A DNA stretch of 64,000 nucleotides from Candidatus Intricatilinea gracilis (GCA_016702605.1 JADJDQ010000002.1:393001-457000), one strand, 5' to 3'; shown: positions 54,053-62,815, numbered from the stretch's first letter. Program-made: numbers and translations. Notes: generated from the letters alone by a model not told the origin.

Positions 54053-56089
54053 ATGACCGACTTGCTGCCCACATCCCTCACACCGATGGCGCACTGGGTC
54101 GTGCTCGACTGGGTGCTGCTGGTGGTGGCGGCCTGGCTGCTGATCGCCGTGGCCGGTGTATTGGCGCTGCGGCGGTTCGACGTGGTGTCGCGCGTGCTCT
54201 TTCCGGCTGGTGGCGGCATCGGTCTGGTCTTGTTCGGCCTGGCACTGGGCGCCTTGTCGGGCAGCCCCGAGGTGGCGATCCTGCCGGTCGGCCTGCCGTC
54301 GCTGCCCTTTCATCTGCGGCTCGACAGCCTGGGCGCCTACTTCCTGATGGTGATCGGTGCAGCGTCGGCGGGCATCTCGGCCTTTGCCGCGGGCTACTTC
54401 CGCAAGGGTGAAGGCACGCCGCCGGGGCTGTTGTGCCTGGAGTACCACGTGTTCGTGGCCAGCATGGTGGGGGTGGTGCTGGCCGACGACGCCTACTGCT
54501 TCATGGTGATGTGGGAGACGATGGCGCTGTCGTCGTTCTTCCTGGTCACGGCCAACCACCGCATCGCCGAGGTGCGACGCGCCGGCTTCCTGTACATCAC
54601 CATGGCACACATCGGCGCCATCGCCATCTTGCTGTGTTTTGGTGTGCTGCAGGCCAACTCGGGCGACTACACCTTCGCCAACATGCGCCTGCAACAGCTC
54701 AACCCGTTCTGGGCTTCGGTCGCTTTCCTGCTGGCTGTCGTGGGTTTCGGCGCCAAGGCCGGTGTGTTGCCGCTGCATGTGTGGTTGCCCGAGGCCCACC
54801 CCGCCGCGCCCTCACCCGTGTCGGCGCTGATGAGTGGGGTGATGCTCAACACCGCCATCTACGGCATCCTGCGTGTGTCGCTCGACCTGCTGCACCTGCG
54901 CCTGTGGTGGTGGGGTGCGCTGCTGCTGGCCATCGGTCTGGCCACCGCCTTGTTCGGCGTGGTGTTCTCGGCGGTGCAGACCGACATGAAGCGCCTGCTG
55001 GCGTATTCGTCGATCGAGAACATGGGCCTGCTGTTCGTCGGCATCGGCCTCACACTCCTCTTTGCCGGCTACGCCATGCACCCCATGGCCGCCCTGGCGC
55101 TGACTGCCACGCTGTACCACGTGGCCAGTCACGCCTGCTTCAAGAGCCTGCTGTTTCTGGGCACGGGGAGTGTGTTGCACGCCACCAAGGAGCGCAACCT
55201 GGGCAAGCTCGGTGGCCTGATCCGCACAATGCCCTGGACCGGCTGGTTGTGCCTGCTCGGTGTATTGGCCAGCGCCGGCCTGCCACCGCTGGGTGGTTTC
55301 GTGTCCGAGTGGCTGCTGCTGCAGAGCTTCCTGTTTGCGCCGGGCCTGCCAACCCCTTTGCTGACCATGCTGATCCCGGTGGTGGCTGCGGTGATTGCGC
55401 TGGTGGCAGCGCTGGCCGGGTACACCATGGTGAAGTTCTTCGGCGTGATCTTCCTGGGTCAGCCGCGCGAAGAAAGACTTGCCCATGCCCGTGATGCCGG
55501 CACCTGGGAGCGCGTCGGCATGTCGTGGCTGGCGCTGGGATGTGTGGCCCTCGGGCTGTTGCCGAGCCAGTTCATCCAGCTCATCGACCCGGTCACCCAG
55601 CAACTGGTGCAGGCGGGTCTGGGTGAACGTGTGGCACAAGGTGGCTGGCTGCTCGCACCCAACAGCATGGAGCAGGCCAGCTACGGACCGATCATCTTCT
55701 TGCTGGGCATCCTGGGCTGTTTCGGCCTGGCCTGGCTGATGGTGCGACGCTTCTACCATGGCCGCACGCGGCGTGGCCCGGCCTGGGCCTGCGGCTTCCC
55801 CTGGGGTACCGCACGCATGCAGGACACGGCCGAAGGGTTCGGCCAGCCGATCCGCCAGATCTTCGAGCCCTTCTTCGTGCTGCGGCGCGACCTGCCCACG
55901 CCCTTCGACACCCAGCCGCGGTATCACGTGACGATCGACGATCACTTCTGGCGCTGGATCTACCTGCCCATCATCGACCTGGCCAACACCATCGCTCGGC
56001 TGATGGGCAAGATGCAGCAGGGTCGAATTTCGGTCTACCTGATGTACAGCTTCGTCACCCTGGTGGCTACCTTGCTGGCGGTGATGTGA
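54053..56089 (+). CDS. HyfB-like antiporter subunit of Ehr-type complex
   Basis: 678 aa; a GTG lies one codon earlier. It is a NuoL/Mrp-type proton-channel protein with about 16 helices. Signatures are LPLHVWLPEAHPAAPSPVSALMSGVMLNTAIYGILR (TM7-8 with the conserved Lys/His region), DMKRLLAYSSIENMGLLFVGIG and LPPLGGFVSEWLLLQ. A second homologous block follows, with WACGFPWGTARMQDTAEGFGQPIRQIFEPFF near the C-terminus, which identifies it as the HyfB/HycC branch rather than NuoL. It is the first gene of a six-gene operon and overlaps the next start as TGATG. Confidence 0.92.
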   Translation: MTDLLPTSLTPMAHWVVLDWVLLVVAAWLLIAVAGVLALRRFDVVSRVLFPAGGGIGLVLFGLALGALSGSPEVAILPVGLPSLPFHLRLDSLGAYFLMVIGAASAGISAFAAGYFRKGEGTPPGLLCLEYHVFVASMVGVVLADDAYCFMVMWETMALSSFFLVTANHRIAEVRRAGFLYITMAHIGAIAILLCFGVLQANSGDYTFANMRLQQLNPFWASVAFLLAVVGFGAKAGVLPLHVWLPEAHPAAPSPVSALMSGVMLNTAIYGILRVSLDLLHLRLWWWGALLLAIGLATALFGVVFSAVQTDMKRLLAYSSIENMGLLFVGIGLTLLFAGYAMHPMAALALTATLYHVASHACFKSLLFLGTGSVLHATKERNLGKLGGLIRTMPWTGWLCLLGVLASAGLPPLGGFVSEWLLLQSFLFAPGLPTPLLTMLIPVVAAVIALVAALAGYTMVKFFGVIFLGQPREERLAHARDAGTWERVGMSWLALGCVALGLLPSQFIQLIDPVTQQLVQAGLGERVAQGGWLLAPNSMEQASYGPIIFLLGILGCFGLAWLMVRRFYHGRTRRGPAWACGFPWGTARMQDTAEGFGQPIRQIFEPFFVLRRDLPTPFDTQPRYHVTIDDHFWRWIYLPIIDLANTIARLMGKMQQGRISVYLMYSFVTLVATLLAVM

Positions 56090-57036
56090 TGAGCCTGACC
56101 GGACTGCTGTCGCAATTGCTCGAGATCGTCATCGCGATCCTGCTGGCACCGCTGCTCACCGGCTGGGTCAACCAGTGCCGTGCGTTGCTGCAAAACAAGC
56201 GTGCGCCCAGCCTGCTGCAGCCCTACTACATGCTGCACAAGCTGTTCAACAAGGAGTCGATGGTTGCCGACCATGCGTCGCGCCTGTTCCGCAGCGCGCC
56301 CTACGTGAAGTTCGGCTGCATGGTGCTGGCCTGTTCCATCATTCCGACCTTGTCGACCGACCTGCCGCTGGCACCGGCGGCCGATGCCATCGCGCTGGTG
56401 GGACTGTTCGCGTTGGCGCGGGTCTTCATCTCGCTGGCTGCCATGGACATCGGCACGGCCTTCGGCACCCTGGGTGCGCGGCGCGAGATGCTAGTGGGTT
56501 TTCTGGCCGAACCGGCCTTGCTGATGGTGCTGTTCGCCGCCTCGCTGATCTCGCATTCGACCTCGCTCACCACCATCGTCGAAACGCTTGCGCATCGAGA
56601 CTTCGCCATCTATCCGGGCCTGGCCCTGGCCGGCGTGGCCTTCACCATGGTGGCCCTGGCCGAGAACGCCCGCGTGCCGATCGACAACCCGACCACCCAC
56701 CTCGAACTGACCATGCTGCACGAGGCCCTCATCCTCGAATATTCGGGCCGCCACCTGGCGCTGCTCGAGTGGGCGGCCAGCCTCAAGTTGTTCGCCTACT
56801 CATGTATCGGTCTGGCCCTGTTCTTTCCCTGGGGAGTGGCCGATGCACAAGCGCCACTGGCCATGATGCTGGCCCTGCCGATGCTGGTGTTCAAGCTCGC
56901 GATCGGCGGCTTTCTGCTGGCGCTGCTCGAAACACTCAGCGCCAAGATGCGCATCTTCCGGGTGCCCGAGTTTCTGGCCACGGCCTTTCTGCTGGCAGTG
57001 ATCGGCATGCTGGTGCACCAGTTGCTCGCCAGGTGA
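56089..57036 (+). CDS. HyfC-like (NuoH-type) membrane subunit of Ehr-type complex
   Basis: 315 aa, with about eight helices. Family segments: LLAPLLTGWVNQCRALLQNKRAPSLLQPYYMLHKLFNKESMVAD, then GTAFGTLGARREMLVGFLAEPALLMVLFAASL and AENARVPIDNPTTHLELTMLHEALILEYSGRHLALLEWAASLK. The charged loop RVPIDNPTTHLELTMLHEAL is the NuoH-like E-channel/quinone-chamber region in complex I. In Ehr and Hyf complexes it anchors the hydrophilic arm. Its start ATG overlaps the HyfB stop, and the HyfE gene follows after 6 bases. Confidence 0.92.
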   Translation: MSLTGLLSQLLEIVIAILLAPLLTGWVNQCRALLQNKRAPSLLQPYYMLHKLFNKESMVADHASRLFRSAPYVKFGCMVLACSIIPTLSTDLPLAPAADAIALVGLFALARVFISLAAMDIGTAFGTLGARREMLVGFLAEPALLMVLFAASLISHSTSLTTIVETLAHRDFAIYPGLALAGVAFTMVALAENARVPIDNPTTHLELTMLHEALILEYSGRHLALLEWAASLKLFAYSCIGLALFFPWGVADAQAPLAMMLALPMLVFKLAIGGFLLALLETLSAKMRIFRVPEFLATAFLLAVIGMLVHQLLAR

Positions 57037-57042
57037 ACGAGC

Positions 57043-57702
57043 ATGAGCACCCTGCTGACCCAGTTCCTGAACCTGCTCGGCGCGATGCTGCTGATGTTCG
57101 CGTTCGCGATGATCTCGCAGCGCCGCATCCTGTCGCTCATCCATCTGTTCACCATGCAGGGGGTCACGCTGGCGCTGGCCACCGCAGTGGTCGGCTACGT
57201 CACCGACCAGCACCATCTGTACCTGTCGGCTGGCCTGACTTTTGTGCTCAAGGTGCTGCTCATCCCCTATCTGCTGCACCGGGTGATCGACCGCCTGGGC
57301 ATCCGGCGTGATGTCGAGACCCTCATCAACATTCCCACCACCATGCTCATCGGCATCGGTGTGGTGATCTTCTCGTTCGACCTGGCCATTCCCATCTCGC
57401 AGCTGTCGTCGACCATGTCGAGCGGCACGCTGGGCATCGCATTGGCCTGCGTGCTGCTGTCGTTCCTGATGATGATCACGCGTGTCAAGGCGGTGCCGCA
57501 GGTGATCGGTTTCCTGGCGATGGAGAACGGCCTGTTCTTTGCCGCCACCTCGGCCACCTACGGCATGCCGATGGTGGTCGAGTTCGGCATCGCGCTGGAC
57601 GTGCTGGTCGGTGTGCTGATCCTGGGTGTGTTCATGTTCCAGATCCGCGAGCAGTTCGACAGCCTGGACATCCGCCATCTCGAAAAGTTGAAAGAGGATT
57701 GA
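57043..57702 (+). CDS. HyfE-like (NuoK-type) membrane subunit of Ehr-type complex
   Basis: 219 aa, with about six or seven helices: FLNLLGAMLLMFAFAMISQRRILSLIHLFTMQGVTLALATAVVGYV and later LGIALACVLLSFLMMITRVKAVPQVIGFLAMENGLFFAATSATYGMPMVVEFGIALDVLVGVLILGVF. The ENGLFF segment, with a membrane glutamate, corresponds to the conserved Glu of NuoK. It ends in a charged tail, RHLEKLKED. It is the third gene of the operon, and the next gene starts two bases after its stop. Confidence 0.9.
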   Translation: MSTLLTQFLNLLGAMLLMFAFAMISQRRILSLIHLFTMQGVTLALATAVVGYVTDQHHLYLSAGLTFVLKVLLIPYLLHRVIDRLGIRRDVETLINIPTTMLIGIGVVIFSFDLAIPISQLSSTMSSGTLGIALACVLLSFLMMITRVKAVPQVIGFLAMENGLFFAATSATYGMPMVVEFGIALDVLVGVLILGVFMFQIREQFDSLDIRHLEKLKED

Positions 57703-57703
57703 C

Positions 57704-59176
57704 TTGCACCTGGAGCTGAACGCCCTGGCCTTCCTGCTCGCCTGCCCGCTGCTGGGCGGGGCGGTGCTGGCGCTTGTGGGCCATCACGACAACGCACGCG
57801 ACATCAACGTGGGCTTCAGCTTCGGCACCTTCGTCGCGGCCTGTGTGCTTACCGCGCAGATCGTGCAGGGTGGGCCGATGCTGGTGTGGAACCGCGAGTT
57901 CTACATCGACGCGCTCAACGTCTTCCTGGTCACACTCACCGCCTTCGTCGGCCTGACCACCTCGATCTTCTCGCGCCCCTACATGCGCATCGAGCGCGAC
58001 CACGGCAAGATGACGCCGCCGCGCCTGCGCCTGTATCACAGCATGTACCAGCTGTTCAGCTTCACCATGCTGCTGGCGCTGACCACCAACAACATGGGCA
58101 TCGTCTGGGTAGCGATGGAAGCCGCCACGCTCACCACCGTGCTGCTGGTGAGCGTGTACCGCACGGCAGCAAGCCTGGAGGCGGCGTGGAAGTACTTCAT
58201 CCTGTGCGGCGTGGGCATTGCCCAGGCGCTGTTCGGCACGGTGATGCTCTACATGGCGGCCGAGAAGGTGATCGGCTCCGAAGGCGGCGCGCTGTTGTGG
58301 ACCAACCTCGACGCCGTCAAGGGCCAGCTCGACCCCAACGTCATCACGCTGGCGTTTGCCTTCCTGTTCATCGGCTACGGCACCAAGGTCGGGCTGGTGC
58401 CGGTGCACAACTGGCTGCCCGACGCGCATGCCGAAGGCCCGACGCCGGTGTCGGCCGTGCTCTCGGGCCTGCTGCTCAACGTGGCGCTGTATGCGGTGCT
58501 GCGCTGCAAGGTACTGACCGACGGTGCCTTGCACAACAACGCCTTGTCGGGCCGGCTCATGATGGGTTTCGGCCTGCTCTCGGTGGTGGCCGCGGTGTTC
58601 TTCCTGATCCGGCAGAAGGACGTCAAACGCATGTTCGCGTATTCGTCCATCGAACACATGGGCCTGATGACCTTTGCCTTCGGCATGGGTGGCCCCATTG
58701 CCACCTATGCCGGCTTGCTGCACATGACGGTGCATTCACTCATCAAGTCGGCCATCTTCTTCGCCGTCGGCCATGCCACCCAAAAGGCCGGCACACAGCT
58801 GATGGAAGGCATCCGCGGACTCATCAAGGTCAGCCCCACCGTCGGCTGGGGTCTGATGCTGGGCGCACTGGCCATCCTGGGCATGCCGCCGTTCGGCGTG
58901 TTTGCCAGCGAGTTCCTCATCGTCACCACCGCCATGCGGGAGCAGCCCTGGGCTACACCCTTCCTGCTGATCGCGCTGGGGGTGGCCTTTGCGTCGGTGT
59001 TCAGTCGGGTACAGCCCATGGTGTTCGGGGACACCAACGTCAAGCCTCTCGCCCACCCACCAGCACTGCTGCCGGTGTTCGTGCACCTGGCGCTGGGGCT
59101 GATGCTGGGCCTGTACATACCGCCCTATCTGGACACCTGGTTCCAGCAGGCGGCCGCCATGTTGGGGACACGATGA
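57704..59176 (+). CDS. HyfF-like (NuoN-type) antiporter subunit of Ehr-type complex
   Basis: 490 aa from a TTG at 57704, one base after the HyfE stop. A second NuoL/M/N-type channel: NWLPDAHAEGPTPVSAVLSGLLLNVALYAVLRCK, then DVKRMFAYSSIEHMGLMTFAFGMGG, then HSLIKSAIFFAVGHATQKAGTQLMEGIRGLI and GMPPFGVFASEFLIVT. It carries the family's Lys/Glu transmembrane charges. With the HyfB-like gene this gives the complex two antiporter-type proton channels, so any redox reaction could be coupled to ion pumping. Confidence 0.92.
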   Translation: MHLELNALAFLLACPLLGGAVLALVGHHDNARDINVGFSFGTFVAACVLTAQIVQGGPMLVWNREFYIDALNVFLVTLTAFVGLTTSIFSRPYMRIERDHGKMTPPRLRLYHSMYQLFSFTMLLALTTNNMGIVWVAMEAATLTTVLLVSVYRTAASLEAAWKYFILCGVGIAQALFGTVMLYMAAEKVIGSEGGALLWTNLDAVKGQLDPNVITLAFAFLFIGYGTKVGLVPVHNWLPDAHAEGPTPVSAVLSGLLLNVALYAVLRCKVLTDGALHNNALSGRLMMGFGLLSVVAAVFFLIRQKDVKRMFAYSSIEHMGLMTFAFGMGGPIATYAGLLHMTVHSLIKSAIFFAVGHATQKAGTQLMEGIRGLIKVSPTVGWGLMLGALAILGMPPFGVFASEFLIVTTAMREQPWATPFLLIALGVAFASVFSRVQPMVFGDTNVKPLAHPPALLPVFVHLALGLMLGLYIPPYLDTWFQQAAAMLGTR

Positions 59177-59263
59177 GCCGCCTCGACCCGCATCGCCGCC
59201 GCCACTACGGTGCAAGCCGGTGGGCGTCGACCAGCCGCGCACCGCACGACGGACGCTGACACC

Positions 59264-60922
59264 ATGGCCATCGACGCCCTCGCCCTCGCCCTCGACCTGC
59301 ACCGCCTGCCCGCCGCCTTGCCCGTCTGGCATGGCCGGGTCGACCCCGCCACCTGGAGCGAAGCGGCTCACGCCGTCGCCGACCAGGGCGGGCGGCTCAT
59401 CTCGCTGTGGGGCGTGGACCGCCGCGCGAGCGGCGGCGGGCAGGTCGCGTGTGTGGCTTACGGTCTGGCCGACGGGCTGGTCTGGCTCGAGTTGCAGCAA
59501 GCCCCGTCGGACGATGTATGTGCACCTGTCGGCAGCAACGCAGATGCCGAAGGCAAGGCCACCACCACGGCGAGCGGTGTGCCCGACCTGTCGCACTTCT
59601 TCCCCTGCGCCGGGCGCATGCAACGCGCCATGGCCGACCTGTCCGGCCTGACCACCGTCGGCAGCGCCGACACGCGGCCCTGGCTCGATCACGGCCTGTG
59701 GCCACGCGGCACATCGCCCTTGCGCAGCGACGCCGTGCTGGCCACCGGCACCGAGCCCGACACCCGCCTGCCCGACGACTACCCGTTCATACGTGTCGAA
59801 GGTGACGGCGTACACGAGATCGCCGTTGGCCCGGTGCATGCCGGCATCATCGAGCCGGGCCACTTCCGCTTCTCGGTCGTGGGCGAGAAGGTGCTGCGCC
59901 TCGAAGAACACCTGGGTTATGTGCACAAGGGCATCGAGCGGCGATTCACCGAACTGGCTCCACTCGATGCCTACCGGCTGGCCGGCCGGGTCTCGGGCGA
60001 CAGCACCGTGGCCTATGCCTGGGCCTATTGCATGGCGCTCGAATCGGCCTGGAACTGCGAGGTGCCGACACGTGCCGTGTGGCTGCGTGCGCTGATGCTC
60101 GAGCGCGAACGTATCGCCAACCACCTGGGCGACCTCGGCGCACTGGGCAACGACGCGGCTTTCGCCTTCGGCCTGGCGCAGTTCTCGCGACTGCGCGAAG
60201 ACTGGCAGCGCCTGTCGGCCACCACTTTCGGCCACCGCCTCATGATGGACAAGATCGTGCCCGGCGGTGTGGCGGTGGACATCACGCCGCAGTCGATCGA
60301 GGCCATGCGCCACCAGTGCGACGAGATCGAACACACCGTGCACACGATCAAGGGCATCTACGACGAACACGCGGGGCTGCAGGATCGTTTCCTCGGCACC
60401 GGGCGGGTCACACCCACGCTGGCCGCGCAGCTCGGACTCACCGGCCTGGCCGGACGCGCCAGCGGCCAGCCCCAGGACCTGCGCTGCACCCAGCCCTGGG
60501 CGCCGTACGACGGGCTGAAGGTGGTGATGGCCACACAGACCGACGGCGACGTGGCGGCCCGCGTGGCCGTGCGTTTCGACGAGGTGGCCGAGTCGCTGCG
60601 CCTGATCCGCCTGTTGTGCCGGCATCTCGCTCTGCAGGCAGGTGTGCCGGGTGTATCCGCCGAAGGCCGCACCGGTCTGCGCGCCAAGCTGCAGCCGCCT
60701 GCCGAGGCCACCATCGGCGCCGGCTGGGTCGAAGGCTGGCGCGGCGAGGTGCTGGTGGCGCTCGAACTCAGTGCCGGCGGCCACATCGTGCGCTGCCATT
60801 GCCACGACCCGTCGTGGCAGAACTGGCCGGTGCTCGAACACGCGGTGATCGGCAACATCGTGCCGGACTTTCCGCTGATCAACAAATCGTTCAACCTGAG
60901 TTATGCGGGGCACGACCTCTGA
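59264..60922 (+). CDS. Hydrogenase-4-like large subunit lacking Ni-Fe cysteines (Ehr type)
   Basis: 552 aa from the ATG at 59264. The N-terminal 150 residues resemble the NuoC-like part of HycE/HyfG. The catalytic half shows AGIIEPGHFRFSVVGEKVLRLEEHLGYVHKGIERRF, typical of group 4 hydrogenase and NuoD proteins. The first metal motif, RVCGxCxxAH in hydrogenases, is RVSGDSTVAYAW here, with Ser244 and Ser247 replacing the cysteines. The last motif, DPCxxC, is absent and the protein ends VPDFPLINKSFNLSYAGHDL. WVEGWRGEV keeps the conserved RGE. So no Ni-Fe site is possible. The stop overlaps the small-subunit start by one base. Confidence 0.9.
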   Translation: MAIDALALALDLHRLPAALPVWHGRVDPATWSEAAHAVADQGGRLISLWGVDRRASGGGQVACVAYGLADGLVWLELQQAPSDDVCAPVGSNADAEGKATTTASGVPDLSHFFPCAGRMQRAMADLSGLTTVGSADTRPWLDHGLWPRGTSPLRSDAVLATGTEPDTRLPDDYPFIRVEGDGVHEIAVGPVHAGIIEPGHFRFSVVGEKVLRLEEHLGYVHKGIERRFTELAPLDAYRLAGRVSGDSTVAYAWAYCMALESAWNCEVPTRAVWLRALMLERERIANHLGDLGALGNDAAFAFGLAQFSRLREDWQRLSATTFGHRLMMDKIVPGGVAVDITPQSIEAMRHQCDEIEHTVHTIKGIYDEHAGLQDRFLGTGRVTPTLAAQLGLTGLAGRASGQPQDLRCTQPWAPYDGLKVVMATQTDGDVAARVAVRFDEVAESLRLIRLLCRHLALQAGVPGVSAEGRTGLRAKLQPPAEATIGAGWVEGWRGEVLVALELSAGGHIVRCHCHDPSWQNWPVLEHAVIGNIVPDFPLINKSFNLSYAGHDL

Positions 60923-61440
60923 TGTGGCAAGTCATCAAACAGATCGTGCGCACCGGCATCGTCACCGAGCCGCCGCCGCAGCCACGTGACGAAGACGGCG
61001 CCGACGTCCAGCGTATCCACCAGGAGCTGCTCGACATCCTCGGCCAGTCGCTGACGATCCGCCAGGTCGACGCCGGCTCATGCAACGGGTGTGAACTCGA
61101 GATCCACGCGCTCAACAACCCCTACTACAACATCGAAGGCCTGGGCATCAAGTTCGTCGCCAGCCCGCGCCATGCCGACATGCTGCTCGTCACCGGCCCG
61201 GTGGCCCGACACATGGAAGAAGCACTGCGCCGCACCTACGAGGCCACACCCGAGCCCCGGCTGGTGGTGGCGGTGGGTGACTGCGGCTGCGACGGTGGCA
61301 TCTTCGGCGAGAGTTACGCCAGCTGCGGTCGCGTGGCCAACGTCATCCCGGTCGACGCCACCGTGCCCGGCTGCCCGCCACCGCCGCTGGAGATCCTGCG
61401 CACGATTCTGGGTGTGGTGCGCAAGGGGCGGCGCGGGTAG
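60922..61440 (+). CDS. HyfI-like (NuoB-type) small subunit of Ehr-type complex
   Basis: 172 aa. The NuoB/HyfI 4Fe-4S site is intact: Cys54 and Cys57 in GSCNGCELEI, Cys121 in VGDCGCDGG and Cys151 in VPGCPPPP. Cys123 and Cys135 are extra cysteines in the third segment. HALNNPYYNIEGLGIKFVASPRHADMLLVTGPVARHMEEAL matches the family. It should hold the terminal iron-sulfur cluster facing the large subunit. It is the last gene of the operon and is coupled by one-base overlap to the large-subunit gene. Confidence 0.92.
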   Translation: MWQVIKQIVRTGIVTEPPPQPRDEDGADVQRIHQELLDILGQSLTIRQVDAGSCNGCELEIHALNNPYYNIEGLGIKFVASPRHADMLLVTGPVARHMEEALRRTYEATPEPRLVVAVGDCGCDGGIFGESYASCGRVANVIPVDATVPGCPPPPLEILRTILGVVRKGRRG

Positions 61441-61544
61441 CGCCTGGCGGCGTGGAGCAAGGTAATTCTGGTGGCGCAAATGACTAGCTTTGGCCCTGCG
61501 CCTCGCAGGCAGATCGAGATCGTGTTGGTTCAGGCGGGCGCGCG

Positions 61545-62139
61545 ATGAACGCAGCGCAATTGCTGCCGCTGGAAGCCATCACGCAGCGCATCGTGGTGCT
61601 GCGCGAGCAGAAGATCTTGATCGACTCGGACCTGGCCGCGCTCTACGGGGTGGAAACGCGCCGGCTCAATGAGCAGGTGCGCCGCAACCGGGAGCGGTTT
61701 CCGCAAGACTTCATCTTCGAACTCACGCCCGAGGAGTTCGCTAACCTTGAAGTCGCAATTTGCGACATCAAGTTGGGGCGGCCGGCGCAAATTGCCGCTG
61801 GCGTTCACCGAGCACGGCGCGATCATGGCCGCTACGGTGCTGAACACGCTCCGCGCGGTGGAGGTGTCGGTCTATGTGGTGCGGGCCTTCGTGCGGCTGC
61901 GCGAGTTGGTGGGCCGCCACCGCGAGCTGGCCAAGCGGCTCGATGAGCTCGAAGACAAGACCGAGGCGCTGGCAATGAACCACGACACCTTCAGCCGCAA
62001 CACGCGCAAGCAGCTCAAGCAGGTCTTCGATGCGCTGCGTGAACTGATGACGCCGCCCGAGCCGACCAAGCGGCCGATCGGGTTCATCAGCCCAGAGGAC
62101 AAGGGCAAGAAGGCTTCGGGGGCAAGAGGGAAGGCTTGA
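61545..62139 (+). pseudogene. ORF6N/KilA-N-domain gene with single-base frameshift
   Basis: One frame starts at 61545 with MNAAQLLPLEAITQRIVVLREQKILIDSDLAALYGVETRRLNEQVRRNRERFPQDFIFELTPEEFANL, the ORF6N DNA-binding domain (key piece DLAALYGVETRRLNEQVRRN). From about 61748 the good reading continues one frame over with LKSQFATSSWGGRRKLPLAFTEHGAIMAATVLN, then a coiled coil (LRELVGRHRELAKRLDELEDK) to 62139. The span is 3n+1, so one extra base near 61748 breaks the gene. ORF6N proteins are common on phages and mobile DNA; this is likely a decaying accessory gene. Confidence 0.75.
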
Positions 62140-62190
62140 ACCCGGCGCCCTTCAGGAAAAGGCAAGACCTGGTACCGAAGCCGCCGAAAC

Positions 62191-62754
62191 TCAGATGCCG
62201 TCCCGACCGACCGTCCCTTCACACCGAACCTTGCTGACCGAAATCTCCTGAAATTTCTTTGCTTGGAAATCGATTCGCCATGCGTGTGATATGGGCCGCA
62301 AGAAATTCCCTACAGCCGGCCTTCTTTTCCAATTCCAAACGCCACGAGCAATTATAAATTCGCCTGGATACTCGGAAGACTCACATCCATCGCCGAACGT
62401 TTCCTTGTCATTCTTCTTGTATCGGATCGAGTCTGCAATTTTCCAAACAATACTTCCATCTGGATTCGTTGCGCCAGTTCGCTCCGTCAGCCAACTGACT
62501 TTCACCTTCTGACCTCCTTCTTCCTGAAACTCTGCCGCAACAAGTGAGAAGGCACATGGATCGTCACTAACCTGCACTGGCGCCGTACAGGATGCGCCGA
62601 AGACACGATGCCGAGGCGGACTTTTGCTGGTTATGTTTGTCCCATAGTACTTGGTTGCGTCGCTCTCACTGCCGATGCTCACTCCAGAGACCGCTTCCCC
62701 ACAAATAACTGCACACAGGACCAGGAAGGACTTTGACAAATTAGCTCTACTCAT
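62191..62754 (-). CDS. Orphan secreted protein of unknown family, AT-richer than neighbours
   Basis: 187 aa. The signal peptide is SKSFLVLCAVICGEAVSG. The mature part contains paired cysteines (GASCTAPVQVSDDPCAF) and a later FGDGCESSEYPGEF and SKVRCEGTVG, with Trp-rich segments (RGVWNWKRRP, HAWRIDF). The codon use and third positions are clearly more AT-rich than the rest of the window. I do not recognise a family. With its AT-richness and the broken ORF6N gene beside it, it looks like recently acquired DNA. Confidence 0.55.
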   Translation of the reverse strand: MSRANLSKSFLVLCAVICGEAVSGVSIGSESDATKYYGTNITSKSPPRHRVFGASCTAPVQVSDDPCAFSLVAAEFQEEGGQKVKVSWLTERTGATNPDGSIVWKIADSIRYKKNDKETFGDGCESSEYPGEFIIARGVWNWKRRPAVGNFLRPISHAWRIDFQAKKFQEISVSKVRCEGTVGRDGI

Positions 62755-62815
62755 GAATCACCGCAGTATGGAAGAACTATTCCGACGGAACGCCCGTGCG
62801 GCATTCCAAACGAAA

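Noticed and set aside
54053..61440. Interpretation as a working hydrogenase-4 or formate hydrogenlyase
   Set aside because: The large subunit lacks both Cys-x-x-Cys metal motifs, and no maturation or formate dehydrogenase gene is present.
54053..61440. Interpretation as part of NADH dehydrogenase (complex I)
   Set aside because: NuoE, F, G, I, A and J equivalents are absent, and the HyfB C-terminus and gene order fit the hydrogenase-4 branch.
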